From the NCBI GenBank assembly GCA_035640155.1, contig DASQWR010000181.1:1-19291 (forward strand): a stretch of 19,291 bases of DNA, in the 5' to 3' direction. Position numbers and translations under genes: made by a program. Positions 3,996-12,678 of the stretch are shown one piece after another; position 1 is the stretch's first letter, and each line of letters begins with the position of its first letter. The notes below the pieces were generated by a model. That model was not told where the DNA came from. It worked only from the letters and a program-made list of their open reading frames with translations, and searched no databases. Source of the stretch: JALYQB01 sp035640155. Lineage in GTDB: Bacteria > Actinomycetota > Actinomycetes > Mycobacteriales > Pseudonocardiaceae.

Positions 3996-6895
3996 CCTAC
4001 GCGGACCTCCCGACCGGACCGGCGCCGATCGCCGATCGTGGCTGTGAGTTCGGATTAGTCGGGCGCCGAACCGAGCTGGCGGCAGCGCGGGCGCTGCTCC
4101 GCGACCATGGTGCGGGCTTGTCCCTGCTCGTCGTCTCGGGCGAACCGGGCATCGGCAAGAGCCGTCTCCTGGCCGAGGTCCGGCGTTCGGGCGAGGACCG
4201 AGGTTGGCGGGTGGCGACCGGGCAGGCCACCAAGTCCGAGCGCGAGCTGCCGTTCGCAGTCTTCGCCGATGCGCTCACCCCCCTGGTCCTGGCCGAACCA
4301 GCAGTGCTCGACCGGCTGCCGGCGCACCTGGCAGAGGGGCTCGCGGACATACTCCCTGCCGCCGGTGGCGCTCCCGACTCACTCCTGGGCCGGCGCCACC
4401 GGGCCTATGCCGCGGCGGGCGCGTTGCTCGAGCAGCTCGGATCGGGGCGAGGAATCTTGCTCGTGCTTGATGACCTGCACTGGGCCGACGCAGAGACCGC
4501 CGAGCTGATAGATCACCTGATCCGCCATCCCCCCTCCGGCCCGGTGGTGCTGGCGACCGCCTACCGGCCGCACCAGATCCCCGGCCAGCTGGCCGCGGTA
4601 CTCAGCCGGGCCGTCACGGCGGGGTCGGCCCTGAACGTGCGACTCGGGCCGCTGACCCAGACCGAGACGCAGGCGCTGCTGGGTGAGAGCGTCGCGCCGA
4701 CCATCGCCCGGCGGCTGCACGCCGCCGCCAAGGGCAACCCGCTCTACCTGATCTCGCTCGCGCGAGCGGGCGTCACGGCGTGGCCATCGCTGGAACACCT
4801 ACCCGCCGACGTCCGGGCCGCCCTGGGTGCCGAGGTGGAGGCACTGCCAGCCGACGTGCGGACCGTGCTGGAAGCCGCAGCCGTACTCGGCGCGGCGTTC
4901 GACCCTACGACGTTCGACCCGGAACCGCTGCCGGCCGTCGCGGGCCAACCCGCCGCCGCGGTGTGGGCGACGGTTGACGAGCTGGTGGCCGCCGACCTGT
5001 TACGGATCGACGCGGAGTCGGGGCGGCTGGGGTTTCGCCATCCGCTAGTGCAGTACGTGGTGTACCAGGGCACCCCCCCGGGTTGGCGTCGCATGGCGCA
5101 CATCCGGGCAGTGCGCGCGCTGACCGAGCAGTCGGCGCCAACCGACCTGCTGGCCCACCATCTGGCGCGGGCTGCGCGGAGAGGTGACGAAGGCGCGGTG
5201 CGGGTGCTGGTTCGGGCGGCGGCAGCCAGCCGATGGCAGGCACCGGCCACGGCGGCTGACTGGTACGCAGCGGCGCTACGTCTGCTCCCGGTGGACCGGC
5301 GCCATCCCGCTCGTCGAGGGCGGTTGCTGCTCGCCCAGGCAGAGTGCCTGCTGACGGCGGACCGGCTCACCGAGGCCGGGCGGGCGATCTCCGAAGCGCT
5401 GCCGCTGCTGGAGCACCGGTCCGGCCGGATGTGGCGGCGCGCGTTGCAGGTGGCCGCCCGGGCCAGCCAGCTGGGCGGCCAATGGGAGGCAGCGGCGGCA
5501 CTGCTGCACCGGGCGGGCAGCGAGCCCGACGCTGATGGCACGAACGTCCGATTGCAGCTGGCCATGGTCGAGTTGATGCGTGGTGACATTGCGGAGGCCA
5601 GTGCACTCGCCCACCAGGTGCAAGGTTCGAACAGGGCAGCACTGGGGTTTGGGGGATCCAGCGCGCTGGCATTCGTGCACGCCGCTTCAGGTGACGCGGA
5701 GGCGGCCGCCAGCGCGGTGGAGGCGGCGGGCAACCAGCTCGACGCCTCGTCCGACGCCGAGCTGGCCCGGCAGCTCCCGGCCGCGCTGTGGCTGATGTGG
5801 GCGAACATGACGCTGGCCCGCTACCACCGGGCGTTACGCGACCAGGATCGCCTGCTGCAGGTAGCGCGCTCCAGCGGGCACGTGCGCAACCAGGCCCATG
5901 TGCTCGTCGGGAAGGCCGAGACGCTGCGGCGGATCGGGCGACTCGCGGAAGCCTGGCGGTGCGCCGGGGAGGCCGACGACCTCGGCCAGCTCTCCGGCAG
6001 CCGCGAGCTGGCGGCGTTCACGGCGACGACGGCGTGCCTGGTGGCCGTCGCGCAGGGGCAGGTGGCCGTCGCGCAGCGTTTCGGGGCCGACGCCGAAGCG
6101 TGGGCCACCGAGATGTCAGGGATCTACGCCATCACGGCGCGCTGCGCTGCCGCCGAGGCCCGTCTGCTAGCCGGGCAGCCACAGCAGTGCATCGCCGGCC
6201 TGCTCGCCGCCGGTGGTGGTGACGAGCTGCCGCACCTCGATCCCGGCAACCGCACGCGGCTCTACGAGCTGCTTACCCGGGCTGCGCTCGCGGCGGGACG
6301 GATCGAGGACGCTGCGCGGTGGGCGGGCCGCGCCGTCGAGATCGAACGTGCTGCGCCCGTACCGTGGGCTGCGGGCCATGCGACGCTCGCGGAGGCCGAG
6401 GTCCGGCTGGCCCAGGCCGGACTGACACCGGGCGACGCCGAGGACGCCGCGCGCCGGGCCCAGCAGGCCGTCGAGGAGTTCGACCGGGTGGCCGACAATC
6501 CCCTCGGTGCCGTTCGGGCCAATCTGGTTGCGGGGCGCGCCCTGTCCCAGCTCGACCGTCGAGCCGATGCGCTAGCCGTGCTGAGTGTGGCCGAGGAGAC
6601 CGCCGACCGCTGCGGTGCTCTCGGGCTCCGCGACGAGGTCACCCGCGAGCTGCGCCGGCTGGGCCGACGAGTGTCCCGCCTGACGCGCCGCGGCCAGCCT
6701 GGGCTGGGGATCGACGCGCTGAGCGATCGGCAGCGCCAGATTGCAGAGCTGGCCGCCGAGGGGCACACCAACCGGGCGATCGCCGCGACGCTGTACCTCA
6801 GCGAGAAAACCATCGAACGCCACCTCAGCACCGCATTCGCAAAGCTGGGCGTGCCCTCCCGTGCCGCCCTGGCCGCCCAGGTGGCCACCGCTTGA
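3989..6895 (+). CDS. LAL-type (large ATP-binding LuxR family) transcriptional regulator
   Basis: The 968-aa protein has a Walker A motif GEPGIGKSRL (51-60), Walker B LLVLDDLHWAD (157-167), a long TPR-like helical middle, and a C-terminal LuxR helix-turn-helix. The HTH starts at LSDRQRQIAELAAEGHTNRA and includes SEKTIERHLSTAFAKLG. This is the STAND-type LAL architecture, in which ATP and a ligand or partner protein control DNA binding. ATG 3989 is the only sensible start before the first conserved motif, and it overlaps the stop of the preceding 42-aa ORF. The first residues MLTYADL may derive from the broken ligase. Three rare TTA leucine codons occur (4055, 5000, 5834). It lies on the same strand as, and about 200 bp after, the flavoprotein gene; control of that locus is plausible but not shown. 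Confidence 0.9.
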   Translation: MLTYADLPTGPAPIADRGCEFGLVGRRTELAAARALLRDHGAGLSLLVVSGEPGIGKSRLLAEVRRSGEDRGWRVATGQATKSERELPFAVFADALTPLVLAEPAVLDRLPAHLAEGLADILPAAGGAPDSLLGRRHRAYAAAGALLEQLGSGRGILLVLDDLHWADAETAELIDHLIRHPPSGPVVLATAYRPHQIPGQLAAVLSRAVTAGSALNVRLGPLTQTETQALLGESVAPTIARRLHAAAKGNPLYLISLARAGVTAWPSLEHLPADVRAALGAEVEALPADVRTVLEAAAVLGAAFDPTTFDPEPLPAVAGQPAAAVWATVDELVAADLLRIDAESGRLGFRHPLVQYVVYQGTPPGWRRMAHIRAVRALTEQSAPTDLLAHHLARAARRGDEGAVRVLVRAAAASRWQAPATAADWYAAALRLLPVDRRHPARRGRLLLAQAECLLTADRLTEAGRAISEALPLLEHRSGRMWRRALQVAARASQLGGQWEAAAALLHRAGSEPDADGTNVRLQLAMVELMRGDIAEASALAHQVQGSNRAALGFGGSSALAFVHAASGDAEAAASAVEAAGNQLDASSDAELARQLPAALWLMWANMTLARYHRALRDQDRLLQVARSSGHVRNQAHVLVGKAETLRRIGRLAEAWRCAGEADDLGQLSGSRELAAFTATTACLVAVAQGQVAVAQRFGADAEAWATEMSGIYAITARCAAAEARLLAGQPQQCIAGLLAAGGGDELPHLDPGNRTRLYELLTRAALAAGRIEDAARWAGRAVEIERAAPVPWAAGHATLAEAEVRLAQAGLTPGDAEDAARRAQQAVEEFDRVADNPLGAVRANLVAGRALSQLDRRADALAVLSVAEETADRCGALGLRDEVTRELRRLGRRVSRLTRRGQPGLGIDALSDRQRQIAELAAEGHTNRAIAATLYLSEKTIERHLSTAFAKLGVPSRAALAAQVATA

Positions 6896-7061
6896 CTCCT
6901 TCGATTCGTCTCCCGTGGATTGTGGTCCGACCGGCAGACTGGGCAGATCTGCGCCTGGTCAAACGGTACGCCTTGCAGGGCCGCCAGCGGACGGAACTCC
7001 TACCGCCACACCGAGCGGTGACCAGGTGACCGGATGCTGCGGGCTGGGCAGTCCCCGGGCT

Positions 7062-7469
7062 ATGCTGCGTGCATCGTTCCTGCCCGAGGGGGTGCGGCTC
7101 AGCGTTCGCGACTTCGCCGACCGCCTCGGGATCGGCGTACGAACGGTCAGCAAGTGGGAAGCACGACAGGCGGACGTCACTCCGCTACCGCATATGCAAG
7201 AAGTGCTCGACACCGCCCTGACACGAGCCTCCGATGAGGCGAAAGCCCGGTTCGCCAACACTGTGCTACGCAAGCAATATGACGAGCTAACCACCGCCAA
7301 GCATCAGTACGTCACATCGCAGTCGGAATCCAGCCGGGCAAACCATCGGGAGCATGTCGACCGGAACCAGTCGATCTTCGCGCACTTGTGCGGCTCGGCG
7401 TTGACCGGTTCGCCGTGCCGGTGGGGTGGTGATCGGCAACGAAGACGAGCCCGATCCGAGCCAGTCTGA
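7062..7469 (+). CDS. XRE-type helix-turn-helix protein, truncated
   Basis: Residues about 5-70 contain LSVRDFADRLGIGVRTVSKWEA followed by MQEVLDTALTRASDEAKARF. This is the N-terminal DNA-binding domain of a common actinobacterial family of XRE regulators that normally continues into a much longer TPR-like C-terminal part. Here the recognisable sequence stops near 7270, and the rest of the 135-aa frame runs antisense over Nudix remnants, so the C-terminal domain is gone. The ATG at 7062 is the first plausible start, with no clear ribosome binding site. It is probably non-functional debris, though a DNA-binding fragment could still be made. Confidence 0.55.
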   Translation: MLRASFLPEGVRLSVRDFADRLGIGVRTVSKWEARQADVTPLPHMQEVLDTALTRASDEAKARFANTVLRKQYDELTTAKHQYVTSQSESSRANHREHVDRNQSIFAHLCGSALTGSPCRWGGDRQRRRARSEPV

Positions 7470-7599
7470 CCGTGTTGCAGTGGTGGATGACGGCGGCCAT
7501 ACGGAGCTCGTCCGGCGTGAGAAGTATCCCGATCTCCTCGCGTGCCTCACGAATAACTACGCTCACCGCGTCTTCGCTGGTTTCGCGCTTGCCGCAGGT
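7320..7599 (-). pseudogene. Nudix hydrolase remnant, frameshifted
   Basis: Read on the minus strand, GKRETSEDAVSVVIREAREEIGI is the Nudix box region (G...E...REAREEIG) and is followed by a VIHHCNTVRLARIGLVFVADHH strand region. Downstream the expected family sequence appears in different frames: GEPVNAEPHKCAKIDWF in one, VDMLP in another and DGLPGW in a third. At least two frameshifts have therefore accumulated. A stop at 7602-7600 closes the frame upstream and the N-terminus is missing. The remnant overlaps the tail of the XRE frame in antisense. XRE-like and Nudix genes are frequent neighbours in actinobacteria. Confidence 0.7.
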
Positions 7600-7667
7600 T
7601 CATTAGGCAAGTCGGGTGTCGGGATTGAAGTTGTCGGGTTTGTCAGCTCACCCTGGCCGGGTCCGGG

Positions 7668-8260
7668 TCAGTGACAGGCGTCGTCGGTGACAGCCTGATG
7701 GAAGGTCCAGGCGACGGCGATGATGTCGGTGAGGTTGGGCTGCTGGGGTTTCCATCCGAGTTGTTGGTGGGCTTTGTCGCTGGCGGCGATGCAGATGGCG
7801 GGGTCGCCGGGGCGGCGGTCGGCGATGGTGATCGGGAAGTCGCGTCCGGTGACGCTGTGAACGGTCTCAATGACCAATGACTTCGCGGTTGGAGTATCCG
7901 GTGCCGTTGCCGAGGTTGAAAATGTCATGGCGGCCGGAGGTGATGGCATCGAGTGCGAGCAGGTGGGCCGCGGCGAGGTCGATGACGTGACGTAGTCGCG
8001 GACGCAGGTGCCGTCCGGGGTTGGGTAGTCCTGCCGAACAGTGTGAACGTGGCGCGCTGCCCGGAGGCCGCTTGCAGGGGGATGGGGATCAGGTGCGATT
8101 CGGGGTCGTGTCGATCGCCCAGGTGGACCCCGTCGGAGATGAGGGTGCCGGAGGCGTTGAAGTACCGCAACGACGCCGCTGCGAGGTCGGATGCGCCGCA
8201 TTCACCGGTGATCATCATTTCGACGGTCGCCTTGGTTGCGGCACCGATCGCCTCGTCGGC
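7668..8260 (-). pseudogene. galE: UDP-glucose 4-epimerase (galE) remnant, multiply frameshifted
   Basis: C-terminal GalE sequence is spread over three minus-strand frames. The first is AASLRYFNASG...ESHLIPIPLQAASGQRATFTLFG (about 8190-8040). Next come DYPTPDGTCVRDYV (about 8033-7990) and IDLAAAHLLALDAITSGRHD plus IFNLGNGTGYSNREVI (about 7985-7870). Last is ETVHSVTGRDFPITIADRRPGDPA...LGWKP with a stop at 7668. These match, in order, the SLRYFN active-site region neighbours, the CVRDYIHV motif and the C-terminal GWxP of GalE. The N-terminal NAD-binding half is missing and several frameshifts break the frame, so no enzyme can be made. Confidence 0.75.
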
Positions 8261-8271
8261 CCCTGGCCCGA

Positions 8272-8531
8272 CGCGACCCCCTCTACCGGGAGCGCTCACC
8301 GGTGCACGACGCCGACCGGATCACGCGACCCGTCCTGGTCATCTACGGTCTCGACGACGACATCGTCGCGCCCGAGCAAGCCGAGACGATCGTCCAGGCA
8401 TTACGCCGGCGTGGTGTCCCCGTCACCCAGCTCGCTTTCTCCGACGAGGGCCACGACTACGCCGCCCCGACAGCATCCACCGTGCGATCGAAGCCGAACT
8501 CAGCTTCTACCGGACCCTTTTCCGCGAATAG
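8272..8531 (+). pseudogene. C-terminal fragment of an S9 (prolyl oligopeptidase-like) alpha/beta hydrolase
   Basis: One frame encodes DPLYRERSPVHDADRITRP, then VLVIYGLDDDIVAPEQAE and LAFSDEGHDY. These are the late part of the alpha/beta hydrolase fold, with the catalytic Asp (GLDDDIV) and His (GH) regions of S9 peptidases. After about 8465 the family sequence continues in another frame as DSIHRAIEAELSFYRTLFRE, stopping at 8531. The nucleophile-bearing N-terminal part is absent. The fragment abuts the galE remnant on the opposite strand, which suggests deletion or rearrangement at about 8240-8275. Confidence 0.65.
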
Positions 8532-8632
8532 CCGGTGAGGTTCTGCCCACCAGCGACCGATCGCCGCGCAGAGTCACGCCCAGGCATCCGGTGCCTACCG
8601 GGACGCGACAGCTCGGCTTCCTACAGGCGTGG

Positions 8633-8665
8633 CCAGCCGGCCGGGCATTGGGCCCGGCCCGCTGG
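8633..8665 (-). terminator. Hairpin downstream of the RTX-like gene
   Basis: GGCCGGGC (8639-8646) and GCCCGGCC (8652-8659) form a perfect 8-bp stem with loop ATTGG. It is extended past one mismatch by CCAGC/GCTGG (8633-8637 and 8661-8665). It starts about 34 bp past the stop of the minus-strand RTX-like gene, so it probably ends that transcript. There is no clear U-run, as is common in high-GC actinobacteria. Confidence 0.6.
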
Positions 8666-8698
8666 CGTATCACCCCGCTACTGGTGGATCCGGGCAAA

Positions 8699-9391
8699 TT
8701 AGACGTCTGCCTCGCAGTTGATCTCGGTCTCGCCGATGCACAGGTCGTCGAAGCCGTTGCCGCCGTCAAGGCGGTCGTTGCCGGCGTCGCCGCGAAGCTC
8801 GTCGTTACCGTCGCCTCCACGGAGGTCGTCGTTACCGTCACCTCCGCGGAGGAAGTCGGTGAACCGGCTGCCGACGAGGAGGTCACTGCCCGCGCCGCCG
8901 CGGAGGCTGTCGCCGAAACTGCCGCCGAAGAGCCGATCGTCACCGTCGTTGCCGTTGAGGATGTGGCTGCCGGCACCGGCGAAGCCGGCGCTGAGGATGT
9001 CGTTACCGGTACCACCGTTGAGGGTACTTGCGACATTGTTCACGGCGACCCTGTCGTTGCCGTCACCGGCATTGACCACGATGCGGTTGATGCCGGACAG
9101 CGAGCACTGCACCTCCGTTCCTGCGGCCTGACATCCGGATCCAGGCGTGAGCGTGTCCCCCCTGTCCCTGATGAGGACGAACTGCCCGTTTGGCGACCTC
9201 CTGATAAAGAGGTCGTTGACTTCGCCTGCCGCTGCGGTGACGATCAACTGGTTTCCACTCTTGACCACTCCGGTGGCGGCATACGCGGGGCTCGCGAAGA
9301 CCGCCATCGGAGCGGCCACCATCACTCCCAGCACGGCCGTTCGCACCCAAGGCTTCTGGTGAGCGGCTCTGCTTGGCCGATTACGGGTCAT
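8699..9391 (-). CDS. Secreted RTX-like calcium-binding repeat protein
   Basis: The 230-aa protein has a Sec signal peptide: basic start, hydrophobic core AVLGVMVAAPMAVF, predicted cut after AYA at residue 38. A small beta domain with a Cys pair (GSGCQAAGTEVQC) follows, then a run of glycine/aspartate nonapeptides (GDGNDRV, GGTGNDIL, GNDGDDRLFGG, GGAGSDLL, GGDGNDDLRGG, GDAGNDRLDGG). These repeats form Ca2+-binding parallel beta-rolls. The C-terminus has a second Cys pair (CIGETEINC), as in other actinobacterial members. No type I secretion genes are nearby and none are needed given the signal peptide. AGGAGG 5 nt before ATG 9391 fixes the start. Its job outside the cell is unknown. Confidence 0.9.
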   Translation of the reverse strand: MTRNRPSRAAHQKPWVRTAVLGVMVAAPMAVFASPAYAATGVVKSGNQLIVTAAAGEVNDLFIRRSPNGQFVLIRDRGDTLTPGSGCQAAGTEVQCSLSGINRIVVNAGDGNDRVAVNNVASTLNGGTGNDILSAGFAGAGSHILNGNDGDDRLFGGSFGDSLRGGAGSDLLVGSRFTDFLRGGDGNDDLRGGDGNDELRGDAGNDRLDGGNGFDDLCIGETEINCEADV

Positions 9392-9579
9392 GTTGTCCTC
9401 CTGGCGCTTATGGATTCTCGTGGTGAGTCGTGCTCACCGAGCGCTATCACCATGACTGCCACGCCGCGCAGGAAGCATCGGGGAGATCCCCATCGCAACC
9501 CGCAACCAACCCGCGCCCGCTGGCTGATCTTCCTCCGGAAATCCGGTGCCACCCCTCACCTGTCCGGGAACGCCGAGGT

Positions 9580-11436
9580 CTACTTCTCACCGGCCGCGAA
9601 GGTGTCCAGGATCTGTTGCCCGTAGCGCGCCAGCTTGGCCTCCCCGACGCCATTGACGGTGGCGAGCGCGGCCAGGGTCGTGGGGGTCTCGGTGGCGATC
9701 TGACGCAGGGTGGCGTCGTGGAAGATCACGTACGCGGGCACGCCCTGTTCCTTCGCGGCGGCCGCGCGCCAGGCCCGGAGCTGCTCGAACACCGGCACGG
9801 CTGCCTCCGGGAGGTCAACCGGTGCGGGGCGCTTGGCGGCCTTCTCAGGTTTCGTGACCTTTGCGGGCCGCGGGGCCCGTTCGGGTTCGCGGCGCAGCAT
9901 GACCTGGCGTTGCCTGCTCAGCACCTCGGCGCTGGTGGCGGTGAGCACGAGCGTGCCGTAGTCGCCCTCAACGGCGAGCAGACCCTGGGCCAGTAGTTGA
10001 CGCACCACGCCGCGCCACTCCCCCTCGCGCAGCTCGGCGCCGATGCCGAACACCGTCAGGGAGTCATGACCGAACTGGGTGACCTTGGGCGTCCGCTTGC
10101 CGAGCAGGATGTCGACCACCTGGCCGGCGCCGAACCTCTGGTGACGTTCCCTGTCGAGGCGGAATACCGCCGACAGCAGCTTCTGCGCGGCGATCGTGCC
10201 GTCCCATGACTCCGGCGGCACCAGGCAGGTGTCACAGTTGCCACACGCGGTGGCGTGCTGGCCGAAGTAGGCGAGCAGCTGCACGCGGCGGCACTCGATC
10301 GTCTCGCACAGCGCCAGCATGGCGTCGAGGTGGGTGGCAAGTCGGCGGCGGTGGGCGTCGCCGCCCTCGGACGTGTCGATCAGCTTGCGCTGCTGCACCA
10401 CATCCTGCAGGCCGTAGGCCAACCAGGCGGTCGAGGGCAGGCCGTCTCGTCCGGCCCGGCCGGTCTCCTGGTAGTAGCCCTCGACGGACTTGGGCATGTC
10501 AAGGTGGGCGACGAAGCGCACGTCGGGCTTGTCGATGCCCATGCCGAACGCGATCGTGGCGACCATTACCACGCCATCCTCACGCAGGAAGCGGGCCTGG
10601 TTCGCAGCCCGGTCACGCGCTTGGAGACCCGCGTGATACGGCAGTGCCTCGATCCCCTGCTCCACCAGGAAGTCCGCGGTCTTCTCGACCGAGGCCCGCG
10701 ACAGGCAGTAGACGATGCCCGCCTCACCAGCGTGCTCGGTGCGCAGCAGCTCCAGCAGCTGCCGCCTGGGCTCGTTCTTCGCCGCGATGCGGTACTGGAT
10801 GTTCGGACGGTCGAAGCTCGCCACGAAGTGCCGGGCGGTTTCCAGACTCAGCCGGGACGCGATCTCGGCGTGAGTTGCCTTGGTGGCAGTCGCGGTCAGT
10901 GCGATGCGGGGCACCGCGGGCCAGCGCTCGTGCAGCGCGGACAGGGCGAGATAGTCGGGCCGGAAATCATGCCCCCACTGGGCCACGCAGTGCGCCTCGT
11001 CGATCGCGAACAGCGAGATCGTGCCGCGGTCCAGCAGCCGCAACGTCGACTCGACGCGCAGCCGTTCCGGCGCCAGGTAGAGCAGGTCGAGCTCACCGGC
11101 GAGGAAAGCAGACTCGACCTGGCGGCGCTGGTACGGATCCTGGGTGGAGTTGAGGAACCCGGCCCGCACCCCGAGCGCGATCAGGGCGTCGACCTGGTCC
11201 TGCATCAGCGCGATGAGCGGCGAGACGACGACACCGACACCGGCTCGCACCAGCGCGGGAATCTGGTAGCACAGCGACTTGCCGCCGCCGGTGGGCATGA
11301 GCACGAGCGCGTCACCACCAGCGGTGACGTGGTCGATGATCTCCTGCTGCCCGCCCCGGAACGAGTCATAGCCGAAAATCCGGCGCAACACCTGCACTGC
11401 ATCGCTCACGGCGAGACCGGTTCCCGGGAAGGCCAC
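9580..11436 (-). CDS. recQ: ATP-dependent DNA helicase RecQ
   Basis: The 618-aa protein has the full RecQ layout. It has Walker A PTGGGKS (48-54), DEAH (146-149) followed by the aromatic-rich CVAQWGHDFRPDY loop, motif VI QETGRAGRDG (323-332), and four zinc Cys (382, 398, 401, 404) in the RecQ-C region. A winged-helix part follows (about 420-500), and a C-terminal HRDC domain covers about 545-618. It unwinds DNA 3'-5' in recombination and replication-fork repair. GTG 11436 is preceded at 6 nt by TAGAAT (minus strand; 11448-11443), a good -10 box placed as for a leaderless transcript. GTG 11409 (VSDAVQVLRRIFG) is the start most like other RecQ proteins and remains possible. The gene is transcribed toward the RTX-like gene, 188 bp away. 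Confidence 0.95.
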   Translation of the reverse strand: MAFPGTGLAVSDAVQVLRRIFGYDSFRGGQQEIIDHVTAGGDALVLMPTGGGKSLCYQIPALVRAGVGVVVSPLIALMQDQVDALIALGVRAGFLNSTQDPYQRRQVESAFLAGELDLLYLAPERLRVESTLRLLDRGTISLFAIDEAHCVAQWGHDFRPDYLALSALHERWPAVPRIALTATATKATHAEIASRLSLETARHFVASFDRPNIQYRIAAKNEPRRQLLELLRTEHAGEAGIVYCLSRASVEKTADFLVEQGIEALPYHAGLQARDRAANQARFLREDGVVMVATIAFGMGIDKPDVRFVAHLDMPKSVEGYYQETGRAGRDGLPSTAWLAYGLQDVVQQRKLIDTSEGGDAHRRRLATHLDAMLALCETIECRRVQLLAYFGQHATACGNCDTCLVPPESWDGTIAAQKLLSAVFRLDRERHQRFGAGQVVDILLGKRTPKVTQFGHDSLTVFGIGAELREGEWRGVVRQLLAQGLLAVEGDYGTLVLTATSAEVLSRQRQVMLRREPERAPRPAKVTKPEKAAKRPAPVDLPEAAVPVFEQLRAWRAAAAKEQGVPAYVIFHDATLRQIATETPTTLAALATVNGVGEAKLARYGQQILDTFAAGEK

Positions 11437-11777
11437 CCGGCGATTCTAGAAGGACAGCAGGGGCCGGCACGACTACGGGAGGCGACCGTGGCTGGAGCGC
11501 CCGCGACTGGTCGGGAAGCCGTCCAGGAGACCTCCCATGCCTGGCGGCACCTTGACCAAACCTGGGCTGCTGACGCTCGCGCCGATTTCCATCAGATCGC
11601 CCGGTCAACCGGCGGGTGCTCTTTCCTGGAGCCAGCCGGGTTGGGGGGTGGTGCGGGATTTCCCCGATGCTCGGCTGCGGTCCCGGTGCAACGCTGAGAT
11701 CCACCAGAAGCTCCCTCGGCACAGCGACGGGTTTCTCTGGAAACTCAAACGATCACTACCTGACTCAGGAGGTCACA
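11437..11777. other. Non-coding stretch between recQ and the 249-aa protein gene
   Basis: This divergent intergenic region has no convincing coding frame. It should hold both promoters: a probable recQ -10 box (TAGAAT on the minus strand, 11448-11443), and a small GTTTC/GAAAC hairpin (11731-11744) in the leader of the plus-strand gene. Nothing else stands out. Confidence 0.5.
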
Positions 11778-12527
11778 ATGACCACGGAAGACATCGAAAC
11801 CGTGGGCCCGGCGCACGATCCTGCCGCCGAGGTCGGCGGGCAGGCCGGGCTTCCGGCCGTCAACGTCCAGCAGGCCGCCGGCACGAGCCCCCAGGCGATC
11901 CAGTCGGCGGTCGACGCCTACCGTCAGGATCTCGGCAACAGCCGTCAAGAAATCAACTGGGACGGCGTGCCAGACAACCGTGCCGCACCAAATCTCTTGC
12001 CCGCTGACTTCTTCAACACGACCGTCCCCCGGGGTGTGGTCTTCTCGACCCACGGGACGGGTTTCCAGGTGAGCGCCAACGCCGGGGTGGCGCCGATCGA
12101 GTTCGACAACATCAACCCGACCTACTCCCGCCTTTTCCGGACGTTCAGTCCACAGCGGCTGTTCACCGCGCTCGGCAGCAACGTCATGGAGGTACGCTTC
12201 TTCGTGCCCGGCAGCTCGACGCCAGCTGCGACCAACGGGTTCGGCGCCGTATTCACCGATGTCGAGCGGCCCGGGACGAGGATCGAGTACCTCAACGAGC
12301 AGGGCAACCGGCTGGCGAGATTCGATGTGCCGGTAAGCCCCGGCCAGGAGACCCTGTCCTTCCTCGGTGTCCGCTTCCTGGACCGGCGAGTGGCGCGCGT
12401 GAGGATCACGAGTGGCAACATCGCACTCGGCCCGAACGAGCGCACGGACCGCGACCTCGTGGTGATGGACGACTTCATCTTCGGTACGCCGACTCCGCTG
12501 GGAGAGCTCAACCCCCAGCCCGAATGA
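11778..12527 (+). CDS. Conserved protein of unknown function, 249 aa
   Basis: ATG 11778 has an ideal ribosome binding site (AGGAGGT, 4 nt gap). An Ala/Gly/Gln-rich N-terminus (1-40) precedes a well-ordered domain with marked motifs: REINWDGVPD (57-66), LPADFFN (74-80), RGVVFS...GTGFQVSANA (85-102), FSPQRLFTALGSN (123-135), FFVPGS (141-146) and VVMDDFIFGTP (228-238). I recognise this as a conserved bacterial hypothetical type with mostly beta-strand character, but I know of no assigned function. There is no signal peptide, membrane segment or catalytic signature. The two carboxylates of VVMDDF could bind metal. It stands alone between divergent recQ and a convergent oxidoreductase gene, so context says nothing of its role. 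Confidence 0.85.
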   Translation: MTTEDIETVGPAHDPAAEVGGQAGLPAVNVQQAAGTSPQAIQSAVDAYRQDLGNSRQEINWDGVPDNRAAPNLLPADFFNTTVPRGVVFSTHGTGFQVSANAGVAPIEFDNINPTYSRLFRTFSPQRLFTALGSNVMEVRFFVPGSSTPAATNGFGAVFTDVERPGTRIEYLNEQGNRLARFDVPVSPGQETLSFLGVRFLDRRVARVRITSGNIALGPNERTDRDLVVMDDFIFGTPTPLGELNPQPE

Positions 12528-12678
12528 TCAGAGCACCGGAGGCACGCCCGGCCGGCCGGCTACTCTCCTGTCAGCCGGTTGCCGGCGCGTGCCGCCGGGT
12601 GAGCAGGCACTGGACCACCGCGGGGACGGCAGGGGACGGAGGTCAACCCCCGAGTGCATCGGCCACTACCGGCTGACG

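Noticed and set aside
6896..8700. Transposase or integrase explaining the pseudogene cluster
   Set aside because: No transposase, integrase, terminal inverted repeat or target duplication was recognised in any frame.
8021..9625. Long plus-strand frame of 534 codons over the RTX-like gene
   Set aside because: It is antisense to the Gly/Asp repeats and the minus-strand pseudogenes; its Val/Ala/Glu repeats mirror the RTX codons and it resembles no protein.
10255..11697. Plus-strand frame of 480 codons over recQ
   Set aside because: Antisense shadow of recQ, which has all helicase motifs on the minus strand.
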